Made by a program: the position numbers and the translations under genes. From positions 620,001 through 684,000 of the forward strand of contig NZ_SIZW01000042.1 in assembly GCF_009866805.1 (NCBI RefSeq): a DNA stretch of 64,000 bases, written 5' to 3'. Positions within the stretch are counted from its first letter, which is position 1. The number at the start of each line of letters is the position of its first letter. The stretch comes from Schauerella aestuarii. Lineage in GTDB: Bacteria > Pseudomonadota > Gammaproteobacteria > Burkholderiales > Burkholderiaceae_B. Below, in pieces: positions 10,071 through 18,444 of the stretch. The notes beneath the pieces are model-generated. The model did no database searches and was not told where the DNA came from. It saw only the letters and a program-made list of their open reading frames with translations.

Positions 10071-11252
10071 TCAGATGATTTCCAGTTCAGCGCGCAGGGC
10101 ACCGGCGGTTTGCATCGCCTGCAGGATCGACAACAGATCTTGAGGCGTGGCACCTAGCGCGTTAAGCGCCTTGACCACATCGGCAAGATTAGCGCTGGTA
10201 CTTACGCGCTGCAACGAACCGTTGTCCTGACGAATCTCGATTTGCGTATTGGGAACCACGACGGTCTGGCCGCCACCAAATGGCGTGTTCGGCTGGGAAA
10301 CTTCGTTTGTGCGGTTGATGATGACCGACAGGTTGCCGTGCGCCACCGCCGCCTCTTCGATCATGACCGTCCGGTTCATCACGACAGAACCGGTTCGTGC
10401 ATTGATGATGACCTTGGCCGCAGCAGCGGCCCGCGTGACTTGAAGGTTCTCGACCTGCGACAGGAATGCCGCCTGCGCCGACGGTTCGTACGGCCCACGC
10501 AATTGGATGACACGTCCATCCATTGCCTGCGCGGTGCCGTTGCCGAACTGACGATTCAGCGCCGCGACCGCATTCTGTGTCGTGCCGAAGTCTGTGGTGT
10601 TCATCTCGAGATACATCAAACCGTCCGAAGCAAACCGTGTGGGCACACTGCGCTCCACAATCGCGCCTGCGGTAATCCGGCCGCCGTTCAGCTGATTGAT
10701 CTGCACGCTCGAGCCGCCAGCCGATGCGCCGGCGCCGCCCACGAGAATATTGCCTTGGGCAATCGCGTACACCTGGCTGTCGGCACCTTTCAACGGTGTC
10801 ATCAGCAACGTGCCGCCTCGCAAGCTCTTGGCGTTACCCATCGACGACACGTTGATGTCGAGCGTTTGACCGGGTCGCGCGAAGGCCGGCAGCGTGGCCG
10901 TGACCATGACGGCCGCCACGTTCTTGAGCTGCATATTGCTGTTGGGTGGCAACGTGATGCCCAATTGCGACAGCATGTTCGTCAGGCTTTGCTGCGTGAA
11001 CGGCGTCTGGCGCACTTGGTCGCCACTACCGTCAAGTCCGACGACGAGCCCGTATCCGATCAGTTGGTTGCCCCGCACGCCCTGAAGCGACGACAGATCC
11101 TTCAAACGCTCGGCCTGCGCGGGTGTTGCAGCGGCGAGGCCCGCGAGCGTTGCGCAGACGAGGACCGTTGCGAGATGCTGCGCGGCGCCGATTGCCCGGC
11201 GGTTCAATATTGACGAGAGTGATATAAGCGACGACATGGTTGCCGATAACAT
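10071..11252 (-). CDS. flgI: FlgI, flagellar P-ring protein
   Basis: FlgI builds the periplasmic P-ring around the rod. A signal peptide precedes [20 protein letters not shown], the conserved mature N-terminus, and the C-terminus LVKALNALG-type end ([20 protein letters not shown]) is present. The frame opens at 11291, but I prefer the ATG at 11252, which overlaps the flgH stop as TAATG and gives 393 residues. An ATG at 11237 (388 residues) is also possible. All three starts keep the signal peptide core ending near ATPAQA. None has a strong Shine-Dalgarno sequence, which favours translational coupling to flgH. Confidence 0.93.
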   Translation of the reverse strand: MLSATMSSLISLSSILNRRAIGAAQHLATVLVCATLAGLAAATPAQAERLKDLSSLQGVRGNQLIGYGLVVGLDGSGDQVRQTPFTQQSLTNMLSQLGITLPPNSNMQLKNVAAVMVTATLPAFARPGQTLDINVSSMGNAKSLRGGTLLMTPLKGADSQVYAIAQGNILVGGAGASAGGSSVQINQLNGGRITAGAIVERSVPTRFASDGLMYLEMNTTDFGTTQNAVAALNRQFGNGTAQAMDGRVIQLRGPYEPSAQAAFLSQVENLQVTRAAAAAKVIINARTGSVVMNRTVMIEEAAVAHGNLSVIINRTNEVSQPNTPFGGGQTVVVPNTQIEIRQDNGSLQRVSTSANLADVVKALNALGATPQDLLSILQAMQTAGALRAELEII

Positions 11253-11938
11253 TAGAACGGGGAAGCCAACAGGAAGAATCGTTGCAGCCATCCCATGGTC
11301 TGCACCTCATCCATGATGCCCTTGCTGCGATACTCGATACGCGCATCGGCGACCTGCGTCGACGACACCGTATTGGCACCGCTGATGGAGCGCGGGTCGA
11401 CGACCCCTGAAAATCGAACGTACTCACTGCCGCGATTGATGGCGATCTGTTTTTCGCCGGCAACCTGAAGGTTACCGTTGCCGAGCACCCCCACCACGGT
11501 TGTGGTGAGCGTGCCGGTAAAGGTGTTGTTTGCCGTCGAATCGCCCTTGCCAGCAGCGGTATTGGCTCCGGAGGCGTCAGTATCGAGCTTGGCATTGGCC
11601 CAGCTGTCCATGAATCCCGGTGCGGCGCCCACACCAAGGCTCGCTGCACCTGTACGGCTCGTGTTCGTCGCGACGTTCTTCGCCGCATTCGTACGTTCAT
11701 TCAGAACGACCGTCACAATATCGCCCACATTGCGCGGACGACGATCCTCGAACAGCGGATAGCTGCCGTACACGGTGGGCTGATAGATAGACCCGGTAGG
11801 CTGCTGAGGCGGAAACGGCGCCGGAGGAATTGCCGTAGTCGGACCTTCCACGACGGGCTCGGGCGGAATCAAAGCGCAACCGGTTACCAAGGACAACAGT
11901 CCAATTGTTAACCCAGCGCGCAATAGACGCGTATTCAT
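11252..11938 (-). CDS. flgH: FlgH, flagellar L-ring lipoprotein
   Basis: This is a 228-residue lipoprotein. The signal peptide ends in the lipobox LVTGC, giving a lipidated Cys21. The L-ring signature [20 protein letters not shown] is present, and the C-terminus matches the family ([20 protein letters not shown]). It forms the outer-membrane bushing for the rod. Its ATG overlaps the flgG stop as TGATG, and its stop overlaps the preferred flgI start, so flgG-flgH-flgI look translationally coupled. Confidence 0.96.
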   Translation of the reverse strand: MNTRLLRAGLTIGLLSLVTGCALIPPEPVVEGPTTAIPPAPFPPQQPTGSIYQPTVYGSYPLFEDRRPRNVGDIVTVVLNERTNAAKNVATNTSRTGAASLGVGAAPGFMDSWANAKLDTDASGANTAAGKGDSTANNTFTGTLTTTVVGVLGNGNLQVAGEKQIAINRGSEYVRFSGVVDPRSISGANTVSSTQVADARIEYRSKGIMDEVQTMGWLQRFFLLASPF

Positions 11939-12723
11939 CAGAGCTGCGTCAGACGCGCGAGCATCTGGTCCGAAGTTTGAACAGCCTTGCTGTTCATTTC
12001 ATAAGCGCGCTGCGTCGTGATCATGTTGACCAATTCTTCGGCGACGTTGACGTTCGAGGTTTCGATGTATTTCTGGAACAATTGACCGGCGCCATCGACC
12101 CCCGCTTGCAGCACGTTGGCCGGGCCTGATGCATCGGTTTCGACGTAAAGATTCTCACCCACGTTCTGCAGGCCCGTTTCGTTGATGAATGTGGCCAACT
12201 GCATCTGGCCCACTTGTACGCTTTGACCCGTTGCACCCGGCTGCGTCACGGACACCGTACCGTCTTTGCCGATGGTGATCTCCTGAGCGTTGTCGGGGAT
12301 GTTGATCGGAGGCTGAACCACATAGCCGCCTGCGGTGACCAACTGACCTTCACTGTTTCGCGCGAGTTCGCCGTCACGTGTGTATGCCTGCGTGCCATCG
12401 GGCAGTTCGACCTGCAGGAAGCCCTTTCCGTTGATCGCCACGCTCAACGAACTGCCCGTCAGCTTCATGTCGCCTTGCGTATGCACGCGCTCTGTAGATG
12501 CGACGCGCGCACCCGAACCCAATTGCAGACCTGTCGGCAACTGCGCCGTATCACCCACTTGCGCGCCAGGCTGACGCATCGTTTGATACATCAAATCTTG
12601 AAATACCGCGCGACCTTGCTTGAAGCCGTTGGTGTTGACGTTGGCCAAGTTGTTGGAAATAACATCCATAGCCGTCTGTTGGCTTTCCAGACCGGTCTTG
12701 GCAATCCAAAGGGCGCGCATCAT
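11938..12723 (-). CDS. flgG: FlgG, distal rod protein
   Basis: The start is set at the ATG at 12723 ([20 protein letters not shown]), giving 261 residues, which aligns with the 260-residue enterobacterial FlgG. The frame is open further upstream (12876), but the extra 51 residues overlap flgF and are not FlgG-like. An AAGGA ribosome binding site lies about 9 nt before this ATG. The rod motif [20 protein letters not shown] and the C-terminal [20 protein letters not shown] are diagnostic. A hairpin and a T9 tract lie in the 106-nt gap after flgF. Confidence 0.95.
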   Translation of the reverse strand: MMRALWIAKTGLESQQTAMDVISNNLANVNTNGFKQGRAVFQDLMYQTMRQPGAQVGDTAQLPTGLQLGSGARVASTERVHTQGDMKLTGSSLSVAINGKGFLQVELPDGTQAYTRDGELARNSEGQLVTAGGYVVQPPINIPDNAQEITIGKDGTVSVTQPGATGQSVQVGQMQLATFINETGLQNVGENLYVETDASGPANVLQAGVDGAGQLFQKYIETSNVNVAEELVNMITTQRAYEMNSKAVQTSDQMLARLTQL

Positions 12724-12829
12724 GATGAGAAATCCTTGAGGGTGGCGGTGAGAGCCACCGCGGCAATACTGTTCAAAAAAAAAGGGGGTTCGCAAGGTCG
12801 GCGCACGCCCGTGGCGGCGCGACTGCGGA

Positions 12830-13591
12830 TTAACCGCTGACGGACAACAGGCCGTTGGCGCGTTGTTCGTTCGCATCGACGTTCTTCAACACCTGCATCT
12901 GCATTTCGTAACGGCGCGAATTCTCGATCATGCCCACCATGGACGTGATGGGATTCGCATTGCTGCCTTCCAGCACACCGGAAGTGACCTTCAGGGTTGC
13001 ATCGGCTTGCTGGGCAGGCAATGTCTGACCTTGCGCATCCACAGGACGGAACAAGCCGTCATCACCGTGAATCATGGCGGTCACTGGCGGATTGACGAGC
13101 TTCAATCGCCCGAGGTTGAGAATCGTGTTGGGCGGGTCGCCGGCACCGACCGCAGTGATCGTGCCGTCCGATGCGATCGTCAACGATGCGCCGGGTGGCA
13201 CCTCGATCGGTGCATTCTGCTCGGACAACACGGGTTGGCCCTGGGCGTTCTGCAAAAGGTTGTTGAATCCCACTTGCAATGCACCGTTGCGGCTGTAGGC
13301 CTCGCCTTCGGGCGTTTGAAATGTAAACCACCCCTCGCCGTTCAGGGCAACATCCAACGCGCGCCCGGTCGATTGCATCGGCCCGACCGCAAAACTGTGC
13401 CCCGGGGTCGACGCCACGGTCGCAACACGCGTCGAATAGCTGTCGCCGTCGCCCATGGGCACCGACCGGTACATCGCGAGCTGCTCGCGAAAACCCGGCG
13501 TGCTGGCGTTGGCCATGTTGTTGGTCAACACCGCCTGGTGCTCCATCAAACGGCTTGCGCCGTTCATGGAGGTGTAGATAATGCGATCCAT
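12830..13591 (-). CDS. flgF: FlgF, proximal rod protein
   Basis: This is a 253-residue rod protein with the family N-terminus [20 protein letters not shown] and [15 protein letters not shown], and the C-terminal [20 protein letters not shown]. It contains the [20 protein letters not shown] block seen in FlgF. It is one of the proximal rod subunits together with FlgB and FlgC. It lies 38 nt after flgE. Confidence 0.95.
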   Translation of the reverse strand: MDRIIYTSMNGASRLMEHQAVLTNNMANASTPGFREQLAMYRSVPMGDGDSYSTRVATVASTPGHSFAVGPMQSTGRALDVALNGEGWFTFQTPEGEAYSRNGALQVGFNNLLQNAQGQPVLSEQNAPIEVPPGASLTIASDGTITAVGAGDPPNTILNLGRLKLVNPPVTAMIHGDDGLFRPVDAQGQTLPAQQADATLKVTSGVLEGSNANPITSMVGMIENSRRYEMQMQVLKNVDANEQRANGLLSVSG

Positions 13592-13629
13592 GCGTCAGCT
13601 CCGTGGCGTGCTCGTGCCGGTCAATAGAA

Positions 13630-14832
13630 TTAACGAATCTGAAGCAGCGTTTGCAGCACTTGATCTTGCGTCTTGATCGTCTGCGCGTTGGCTTGATACG
13701 TCCGTTGCGCGATGATCATGTTGACCAATTCGTCGCTGGTGTTGACGTTTGAGGCTTCGAGCTTGCCGCCGGTGATCGTCGACAGGCTGTTCGTGCCCGG
13801 CTGACCCAGCACCGGCTGGCCCGACTCGGGCGACTCCGACCAGGCGTTGCCGCCGATCGGGGTCAGACCCATTTCGTTGTTGAAACGCGCCAATGCCACA
13901 GTGCCGATCACGGTCTTGGCGCCGGAGGAGTAAGAGGCGACGATGCTGCCGTCGGCACCGACGGCCAGACCGGTGAACGTACCCGACGCATTACCGTTGG
14001 GCAGCGGCGTATTGCTGAAGTCGCCCGCGAATTGGGTCACCTTGCCGTAGTTGAAGGCGATCGTCAGGTCATCTGCCGGCGACGTGGTGCCACCGGGGTT
14101 CGGGAACGTGATCGACACGGGTGTGAGCGGCGTGACCAACGTGCCGTTCTCGTTGAATGTGAGCTGTTGAGGCGTACCTTGCTCGGTGCCATCTAGAACG
14201 TAGCGAACTTCGTAGACACTATTACCGCCAGCACCTTCACGCTTGATGAAGTACTGGTCCATCGTGTGGCCATTACCGAGCGAGTCGTACACGGTCATCG
14301 TTGCACGATTCGTGTACGTATCTGCGTTGGTGATATCGAACGCAGGCGTGGCCGGAATCGGCGTCGCGCCGGCGCGCAGGTTTGCCGACAATTGCGCTGT
14401 GGTCGTGGCCGTGGGTGCAACATCGCCCAGCGCCAGTTGCAACGCGACGGGATCCTGGCCCACGCCACCACCGGGGTAGCCGGTCAGGCGTTGACCCAGC
14501 GCATTGACCACGTAGTTGTCTTTGTCCAAGCCGAATTCGCCATTGCGCGAATACACCACGCCGCCGGTCGTATCCTGAAGACGGAAGAAGCCTTTGTCGT
14601 TCAGCGCCATATTGAGCGAACCGTTACCTTCCACGATCGACCCCGTTGCGAAACGCTGGTTGATGGCCGCGACCTGCACGCCAAGACCCACACGTGACGT
14701 GGCATACACGTCAGCGAACGAGGCGGTGGCGGCCTTGAAGCCGATCGTCGACGCGTTGGCAATGTTATTGCCGATCACGTCCAGATTCTGCGATGCAGCG
14801 TTCAGTCCGCTGAGTCCTTGTCCGAAGCCCAT
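13630..14832 (-). CDS. flgE: FlgE, flagellar hook protein
   Basis: This is a 400-residue hook subunit. N-terminal GQGLSGLNAASQNLDVIGNN and IANASTIGFKAATASF, and the C-terminal ASNVNTSDELVNMIIAQRTY plus QANAQTIKTQDQVLQTLLQI, are the D0 helices. The central hook-specific domains are variable. It polymerises under the FlgD cap, with length set by FliK (not in the window). It lies 71 nt downstream of flgD. Confidence 0.96.
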   Translation of the reverse strand: MGFGQGLSGLNAASQNLDVIGNNIANASTIGFKAATASFADVYATSRVGLGVQVAAINQRFATGSIVEGNGSLNMALNDKGFFRLQDTTGGVVYSRNGEFGLDKDNYVVNALGQRLTGYPGGGVGQDPVALQLALGDVAPTATTTAQLSANLRAGATPIPATPAFDITNADTYTNRATMTVYDSLGNGHTMDQYFIKREGAGGNSVYEVRYVLDGTEQGTPQQLTFNENGTLVTPLTPVSITFPNPGGTTSPADDLTIAFNYGKVTQFAGDFSNTPLPNGNASGTFTGLAVGADGSIVASYSSGAKTVIGTVALARFNNEMGLTPIGGNAWSESPESGQPVLGQPGTNSLSTITGGKLEASNVNTSDELVNMIIAQRTYQANAQTIKTQDQVLQTLLQIR

Positions 14833-14903
14833 GTCGGTATCTCTCTTAAAAGGTATTGATGACTACGCGAATGGCGCAGTGCGTAGAAAATAGGGGAAGC
14901 CGT

Positions 14904-15617
14904 TTAACTGCCGAAAACCTTGCGCACATCCGCCACACTCACCTGACCGTTGAGCCCGAGGTCGAGCGTGGCGCCCGCCGAGGTGTAGGAGAGGCTGTCG
15001 ACTTTGGCGTACTTCAATACTTCCGTGGAGGCGATCGCCGTGCCGGCGCTATCTTCAGCAGTCACTGCGACCTGATACTTGCCATCCGCTGCAGGTGTCT
15101 TGCCATCGGTAAGGCCGTCCCACTCGACCGTGGCGATCCCGGCGCTCACGTTTTCCAACGTGATCGAGCGCACGAGGTTGCCTGCGGCATCGCTGATCTT
15201 GACCGTTACCTTGGCGGCGCCGGTCGTAAGATCCAGCCCGATCGGCGTGGCTTCACGTTTCGTAGGATCGGCAGGATCGCTACCCAGCAATACATCGGTG
15301 CCCGGTACAAAAACGTTTTTACCGATCATGCCTTGCGCAGCCAAGCCTTGCGACACACCCACCTGCCCCGACACGATGGCCATCGTTGCATTGAGCTTTT
15401 CGATGCCTTCGACCGTCGATATCTGCGCCAACTGCGTCGTCATCTGCGCGTTGTCCATCGGGTTGAGCGGATCCTGGTTCTTCAGTTGCTCGACGAGCAA
15501 CTTCAGAAACTGATCCTTCATATCGGAGGACGTAGAGGTAGTTCTTTGCGCATCCGCCTGGGCTGCAAGCGCAGCCACTGCGGCGTTCTGATCGGTCGAA
15601 GAAGTAACGACGGCCAT
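14904..15617 (-). CDS. flgD: FlgD, hook cap / hook assembly protein
   Basis: This is a 237-residue protein with the conserved FlgD N-terminal core KDQFLKLLVEQLKNQDPLNP followed by MDNAQMTTQLAQISTVEGIE. A C-terminal FlgD Tudor/FnIII-like region follows (AKVTVKISDAAGNLVRSITL, VEWDGLTDGKTPAADGKYQV). It caps the growing hook and is replaced by FlgK. The position between flgC and flgE is canonical. Confidence 0.96.
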   Translation of the reverse strand: MAVVTSSTDQNAAVAALAAQADAQRTTSTSSDMKDQFLKLLVEQLKNQDPLNPMDNAQMTTQLAQISTVEGIEKLNATMAIVSGQVGVSQGLAAQGMIGKNVFVPGTDVLLGSDPADPTKREATPIGLDLTTGAAKVTVKISDAAGNLVRSITLENVSAGIATVEWDGLTDGKTPAADGKYQVAVTAEDSAGTAIASTEVLKYAKVDSLSYTSAGATLDLGLNGQVSVADVRKVFGS

Positions 15618-15649
15618 GGTGTATTCCGAGAAAATTCTGTTGATCGGGC

Positions 15650-16066
15650 TTATTGCCCGATGGTGAGCGTCTTTTGCATCAGCGCCTTCGCGGTGTTCAA
15701 CACCTCGACGTTGGCCTGATAGGAGCGCGACGCGGAGATCATGTTGACCGTCTCGGCCACCGTATCGACGTTGGGCATCGTGACGTAGCCCGTTTCGTCG
15801 GCCAGCGGATGCGTCGGCTGATAAAGGCGCTTCATCGGCGCGTTGTCCTGCATGATGCTGGCGACCTGTACGCCACCGACTTCCTGACCGAAGGTCTGCC
15901 CCGGTGTGGGGGCAACCTGGAAAATCACTTGCCGGGCACGAAAGGGCTGCCCATCGGGTCCCACGGCGCTGTCGGCATTTGCCATGTTGCTCGCCGACAC
16001 GTTCATCCGCTGTGACTGTGCGGTCAGCGCCGAACCGGCGATATCGAAAACACTCATCAGTGCCAT
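15650..16066 (-). CDS. flgC: FlgC, proximal rod protein
   Basis: This is a 138-residue rod protein with [40 protein letters not shown] and the C-terminal [20 protein letters not shown], all characteristic of FlgC. Its length matches the family (about 135 residues). It follows flgB by 15 nt in the rod/hook operon. Confidence 0.96.
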   Translation of the reverse strand: MALMSVFDIAGSALTAQSQRMNVSASNMANADSAVGPDGQPFRARQVIFQVAPTPGQTFGQEVGGVQVASIMQDNAPMKRLYQPTHPLADETGYVTMPNVDTVAETVNMISASRSYQANVEVLNTAKALMQKTLTIGQ

Positions 16067-16081
16067 GGTGGTCTTGCGTCC

Positions 16082-16489
16082 TTACTCTTGAATGGCTGAC
16101 AGCATCGTGCGGATCTTTCCGGAGACGAATTGCAGGCTGCTTTGATACTTGAGGGTGTTGTCTGCGAACTGCACGCGTTCGTTATCCATTTCGACCGTGT
16201 TGCCATCGAGCGTGGCTTGGTAAGGTGTGCGATACAGCAGTTCGGCCGGGCCGCTGGAAACTGCCGATGCCGGAATATGGCGGGCGGACGTCAGGGTGAG
16301 ATGCGTTTCATTCAGACGCTTCTGATCGCCCATGGCGTTCTGCATTGCCGTCTTGAAATCGAAGTCGCGCGCTTTAAAGTTGGGCGTGTCCGCATTGGCA
16401 ATGTTCGACGACAGCACTTCCTGGCGCTGCGCGCGAAGCTCGAGCGAGTTCTGAAAAAAGCTGAGATCGTTGCTGATCCGGTCTAGCAT
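16082..16489 (-). CDS. flgB: FlgB, proximal rod protein; first gene of the rod/hook operon
   Basis: The start is the ATG at 16489 (MLDRISNDLSFFQNSLELRA), with an AAGGA site 8-9 nt upstream. It gives 135 residues as expected. The frame extends to 16603, but that extension is unlike FlgB and would cross the divergent promoter region. The motif SSNIANADTPNFKARDFDFK is diagnostic. FlgB is thought to be the rod subunit nearest the MS-ring/FliE. It heads the minus-strand series flgBCDEFGHIJKL. Confidence 0.95.
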   Translation of the reverse strand: MLDRISNDLSFFQNSLELRAQRQEVLSSNIANADTPNFKARDFDFKTAMQNAMGDQKRLNETHLTLTSARHIPASAVSSGPAELLYRTPYQATLDGNTVEMDNERVQFADNTLKYQSSLQFVSGKIRTMLSAIQE

Positions 16490-16676
16490 GCGTCGATTCC
16501 TTGGGCTTGAGGGCGCTGCGCTCTGACGCCCGACATTCGGACGCCGCCGCGTTACCCCGGCTTTTTCGATGAAGGAATCATAGGTGGCGGCAGTGCAAGA
16601 CAATCAAATGAACAAGCGGCTGATTCCTCGCCAATTCGACTATTGACGGTTTGCGGCGATCGATAGAATTCCTGTT
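16490..16676. promoter_or_regulatory. Divergent flgA / flgB promoter region
   Basis: These 187 bases separate flgB (-) and flgA (+). By analogy with other FlhDC-controlled systems this is where class II promoters should lie. I could not identify a convincing FlhDC box by eye. A TTGACG/TAGAAT pair just before flgA is too close to its start codon to be a confident promoter. Confidence 0.45.
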
Positions 16677-17396
16677 ATGAATCGATCAGCCCATTTTCTT
16701 CTGGTAGCCGCGCTCGCCACCCTTGGTGGCGCCGTCTCAGTCAATGCCGCGCCGATTGCGGCCGGCACAACGCCGGACGAGGTGGCGATGGCTGCGGTCG
16801 CGACGTTCCTCAGGCAAGAGGCCGCACGCGTGCCCGGCTATACGGGTCAAGCGGAGATCAGCGTCGATCGTCCGCGAAGCGCAGAATTGGCGGAATGCGA
16901 CGCCCTGCAGGCCTTTTTGCCTCCCGGCGCGAAATTGCGCTCGCGTACCTCGGTCGGCTTGCGGTGCACCGCGCCCGCCGCATGGACCACGTATGTGCAA
17001 GCCACCCTCAGTGTGCCGATACAGTATTTCGTGGCTGCGCGCCCGGTCGCCTCCGGGCAGCGTCTGAGCATGGACGACCTGGAGGCCCGCGAAGGCGATG
17101 CCCTTCGTCTCCCCTTTGGCGCCGTCACCGATCCGTCAACGCTGGTGGGCATGACGGCAACCAGCCGGATGACAGCCGGACGCCCGATCCGGGCGAATGG
17201 CCTGCGCAGCGCCGATTCCGTGGTCCGCGGACAACAGGTGCGCATTACCGCGCGCGGACCCGGATTCGTGGTCAACAGCGACGGACACGCGCTCGAAACG
17301 GCACCTCCCGGCGGCACCGTTCAGGTTCGTACTGCATCGGGCCAAACCCTCACCGGCATCGTCCAACGCTCGGGCGTCGTCGAAATACCGATTTGA
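16677..17396 (+). CDS. flgA: FlgA, P-ring assembly chaperone
   Basis: This is a 239-residue periplasmic protein with an N-terminal Sec signal peptide (about 1-24, ending VNAAPIAAG). The C-terminal SAF/BONG-type part includes ARPVASGQRLSMDDLEAREG, MTAGRPIRANGLRSADSVVR and the terminal TGIVQRSGVVEIPI. FlgA assists assembly of the FlgI P-ring. It is divergent from flgB and followed by flgM, as in many proteobacteria. Confidence 0.94.
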   Translation: MNRSAHFLLVAALATLGGAVSVNAAPIAAGTTPDEVAMAAVATFLRQEAARVPGYTGQAEISVDRPRSAELAECDALQAFLPPGAKLRSRTSVGLRCTAPAAWTTYVQATLSVPIQYFVAARPVASGQRLSMDDLEAREGDALRLPFGAVTDPSTLVGMTATSRMTAGRPIRANGLRSADSVVRGQQVRITARGPGFVVNSDGHALETAPPGGTVQVRTASGQTLTGIVQRSGVVEIPI

Positions 17397-17410
17397 GATC
17401 GCTCAACACC

Positions 17411-17437
17411 TAAAGTTTCTCTACAATCTGCCGTAAT
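17411..17437 (+). promoter_or_regulatory. Sigma-28 (FliA) promoter of flgM
   Basis: The -35 element TAAAGTTT (17411-17418) matches the sigma-28 consensus exactly. It is followed by an 11-bp spacer and a -10 element GCCGTAAT (17430-17437; consensus GCCGATAA). It would start transcription about 55 nt before flgM, giving the usual class III expression of the anti-sigma factor in addition to read-through from flgA. Confidence 0.82.
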
Positions 17438-17498
17438 CCAAGGCAAGCGGATATCGGGTTGAACAATTTTTACCCGTCCTTGCCCTGCGGAGTCTATC

Positions 17499-17780
17499 TT
17501 GAAGATCAATGCCTCGACACCTCGTGTCGCCGTCCCCTCGGAACTCGTCACCTCGCGTAGCGAGTCGGTTTCCGGCGCGCAGAGCGCAAGCACAGGAAGC
17601 GCGCAAGTAGCCCTTAGCGCCGCGTCCCGTCGCATGCTGGCCCTGCAGGATGGCAGCAATGATATCGACGTTGAACGTGTGGCGGCCATCCGCGATGCGA
17701 TCGCGTCAGGTCAATTCAAGATCGACACTAGCCGGATTGCGGATGGACTGATAGCCACCGCCCGTGACCTGCTTAAATAA
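17499..17780 (+). CDS. flgM: FlgM, anti-sigma-28 factor
   Basis: This is a 93-residue protein. The N-terminus is low-complexity and probably unstructured. The C-terminal helices carry the FlgM signature NDIDVERVAAIRDAIASGQF and KIDTSRIADGLIATARDLLK. FlgM binds FliA until it is exported through the completed hook, linking flagellin expression to assembly. It has its own sigma-28 type promoter and is followed 5 nt later by flgN. Confidence 0.95.
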   Translation: MKINASTPRVAVPSELVTSRSESVSGAQSASTGSAQVALSAASRRMLALQDGSNDIDVERVAAIRDAIASGQFKIDTSRIADGLIATARDLLK

Positions 17781-17785
17781 ACTCA

Positions 17786-18268
17786 ATGACCGCATCCTTA
17801 GACCGACTCGTAGAAACCATTCAAACTGAATCAACCGCCCTCGATCGCTTCGTTACGATCCTGGAAGCGGAACGGGCGATCCTCGGGCAGCGCGACAAGC
17901 TTTCCGAGCTTGATAGCATCACCCACAGCAAGGCAGCGCTCTCCGAAGAGCTTGCGGCCTGCGCCGTCAAACGCAACGAAATCTTGACCGAACTGGGTGA
18001 GGCCCAGGGCTACAAGGGCATGAACGCCATTGCAGACACCAATGCTGCCGTGGCCTCGGCCTGGGCTTACCTGCAGGACGTGGCCGTTCAAGCCAATCAA
18101 TTGAATTCAGGTAACGGCGCAATTGTGCAGGTGCACTTGAGCGATACGCAGCAAGCCCTCGAGGCATTGCGAGCGTTGTCGACGGGTGGCTCCCCGGGTG
18201 GCGCCGTATATGACGCGCGCGGCCGCTCACAGTCGACCACCACGCGCCGAGGCATCGTCGCCGGCTGA
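17786..18268 (+). CDS. flgN: FlgN-type export chaperone for FlgK and FlgL
   Basis: This is a 160-residue, mostly helical protein with the FlgN pattern: an N-terminal coiled coil (DRLVETIQTESTALDRFVTI, LEAERAILGQRDKLSELDSI), a central helix, a second helix around QANQLNSGNGAIVQVHLSDT and a flexible C-terminus. FlgN chaperones hold the junction proteins FlgK and FlgL for export. It lies 5 nt after flgM and is closed by a strong hairpin, the usual flgAMN arrangement. Confidence 0.88.
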   Translation: MTASLDRLVETIQTESTALDRFVTILEAERAILGQRDKLSELDSITHSKAALSEELAACAVKRNEILTELGEAQGYKGMNAIADTNAAVASAWAYLQDVAVQANQLNSGNGAIVQVHLSDTQQALEALRALSTGGSPGGAVYDARGRSQSTTTRRGIVAG

Positions 18269-18315
18269 CGATGCGACCGTGTGCCGGCCATCCGCGCGCA
18301 CAGATCGAACATTAA

Positions 18316-18352
18316 AAAGCACAAGGGGCGGATCATCCGCCCCTTGTGCTTT
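18316..18352. terminator. Strong hairpin between convergent flgN and flhF
   Basis: A near-perfect inverted repeat reads AAAGCACAAGGGGCGG from 18316 and CCGCCCCTTGTGCTTT up to 18352. That is at least 16 bp of stem with a very short loop. The arms end in A/T tracts on both sides, so it can serve as a bidirectional terminator. Confidence 0.82.
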
Positions 18353-18358
18353 GCTGCA

Positions 18359-18444
18359 GATATCATCCCGCCGCTGATCCTATATCACTAGGCGATCCAG
18401 TCCCGCCGCTGATCGAATCCTGCCGCCGACCTCATCCCGCGGCC
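18359..18444. repeat. Degenerate 17-nt tandem repeat next to the flhF stop
   Basis: Units begin at 18359, 18376 (18 nt, diverged), 18394, 18411 and 18428, with the rest exactly 17 nt. The consensus is about GATCNNATCCCGCCGCT. The last unit runs into the 3' end of flhF (stop at 18432-18434). Confidence 0.55.

Noticed and set aside
16643-16668. Sigma-70 promoter TTGACG/TAGAAT before flgA
   Set aside because: The spacer is short and the -10 would end only about 10 nt before the flgA ATG, leaving no room for a leader.
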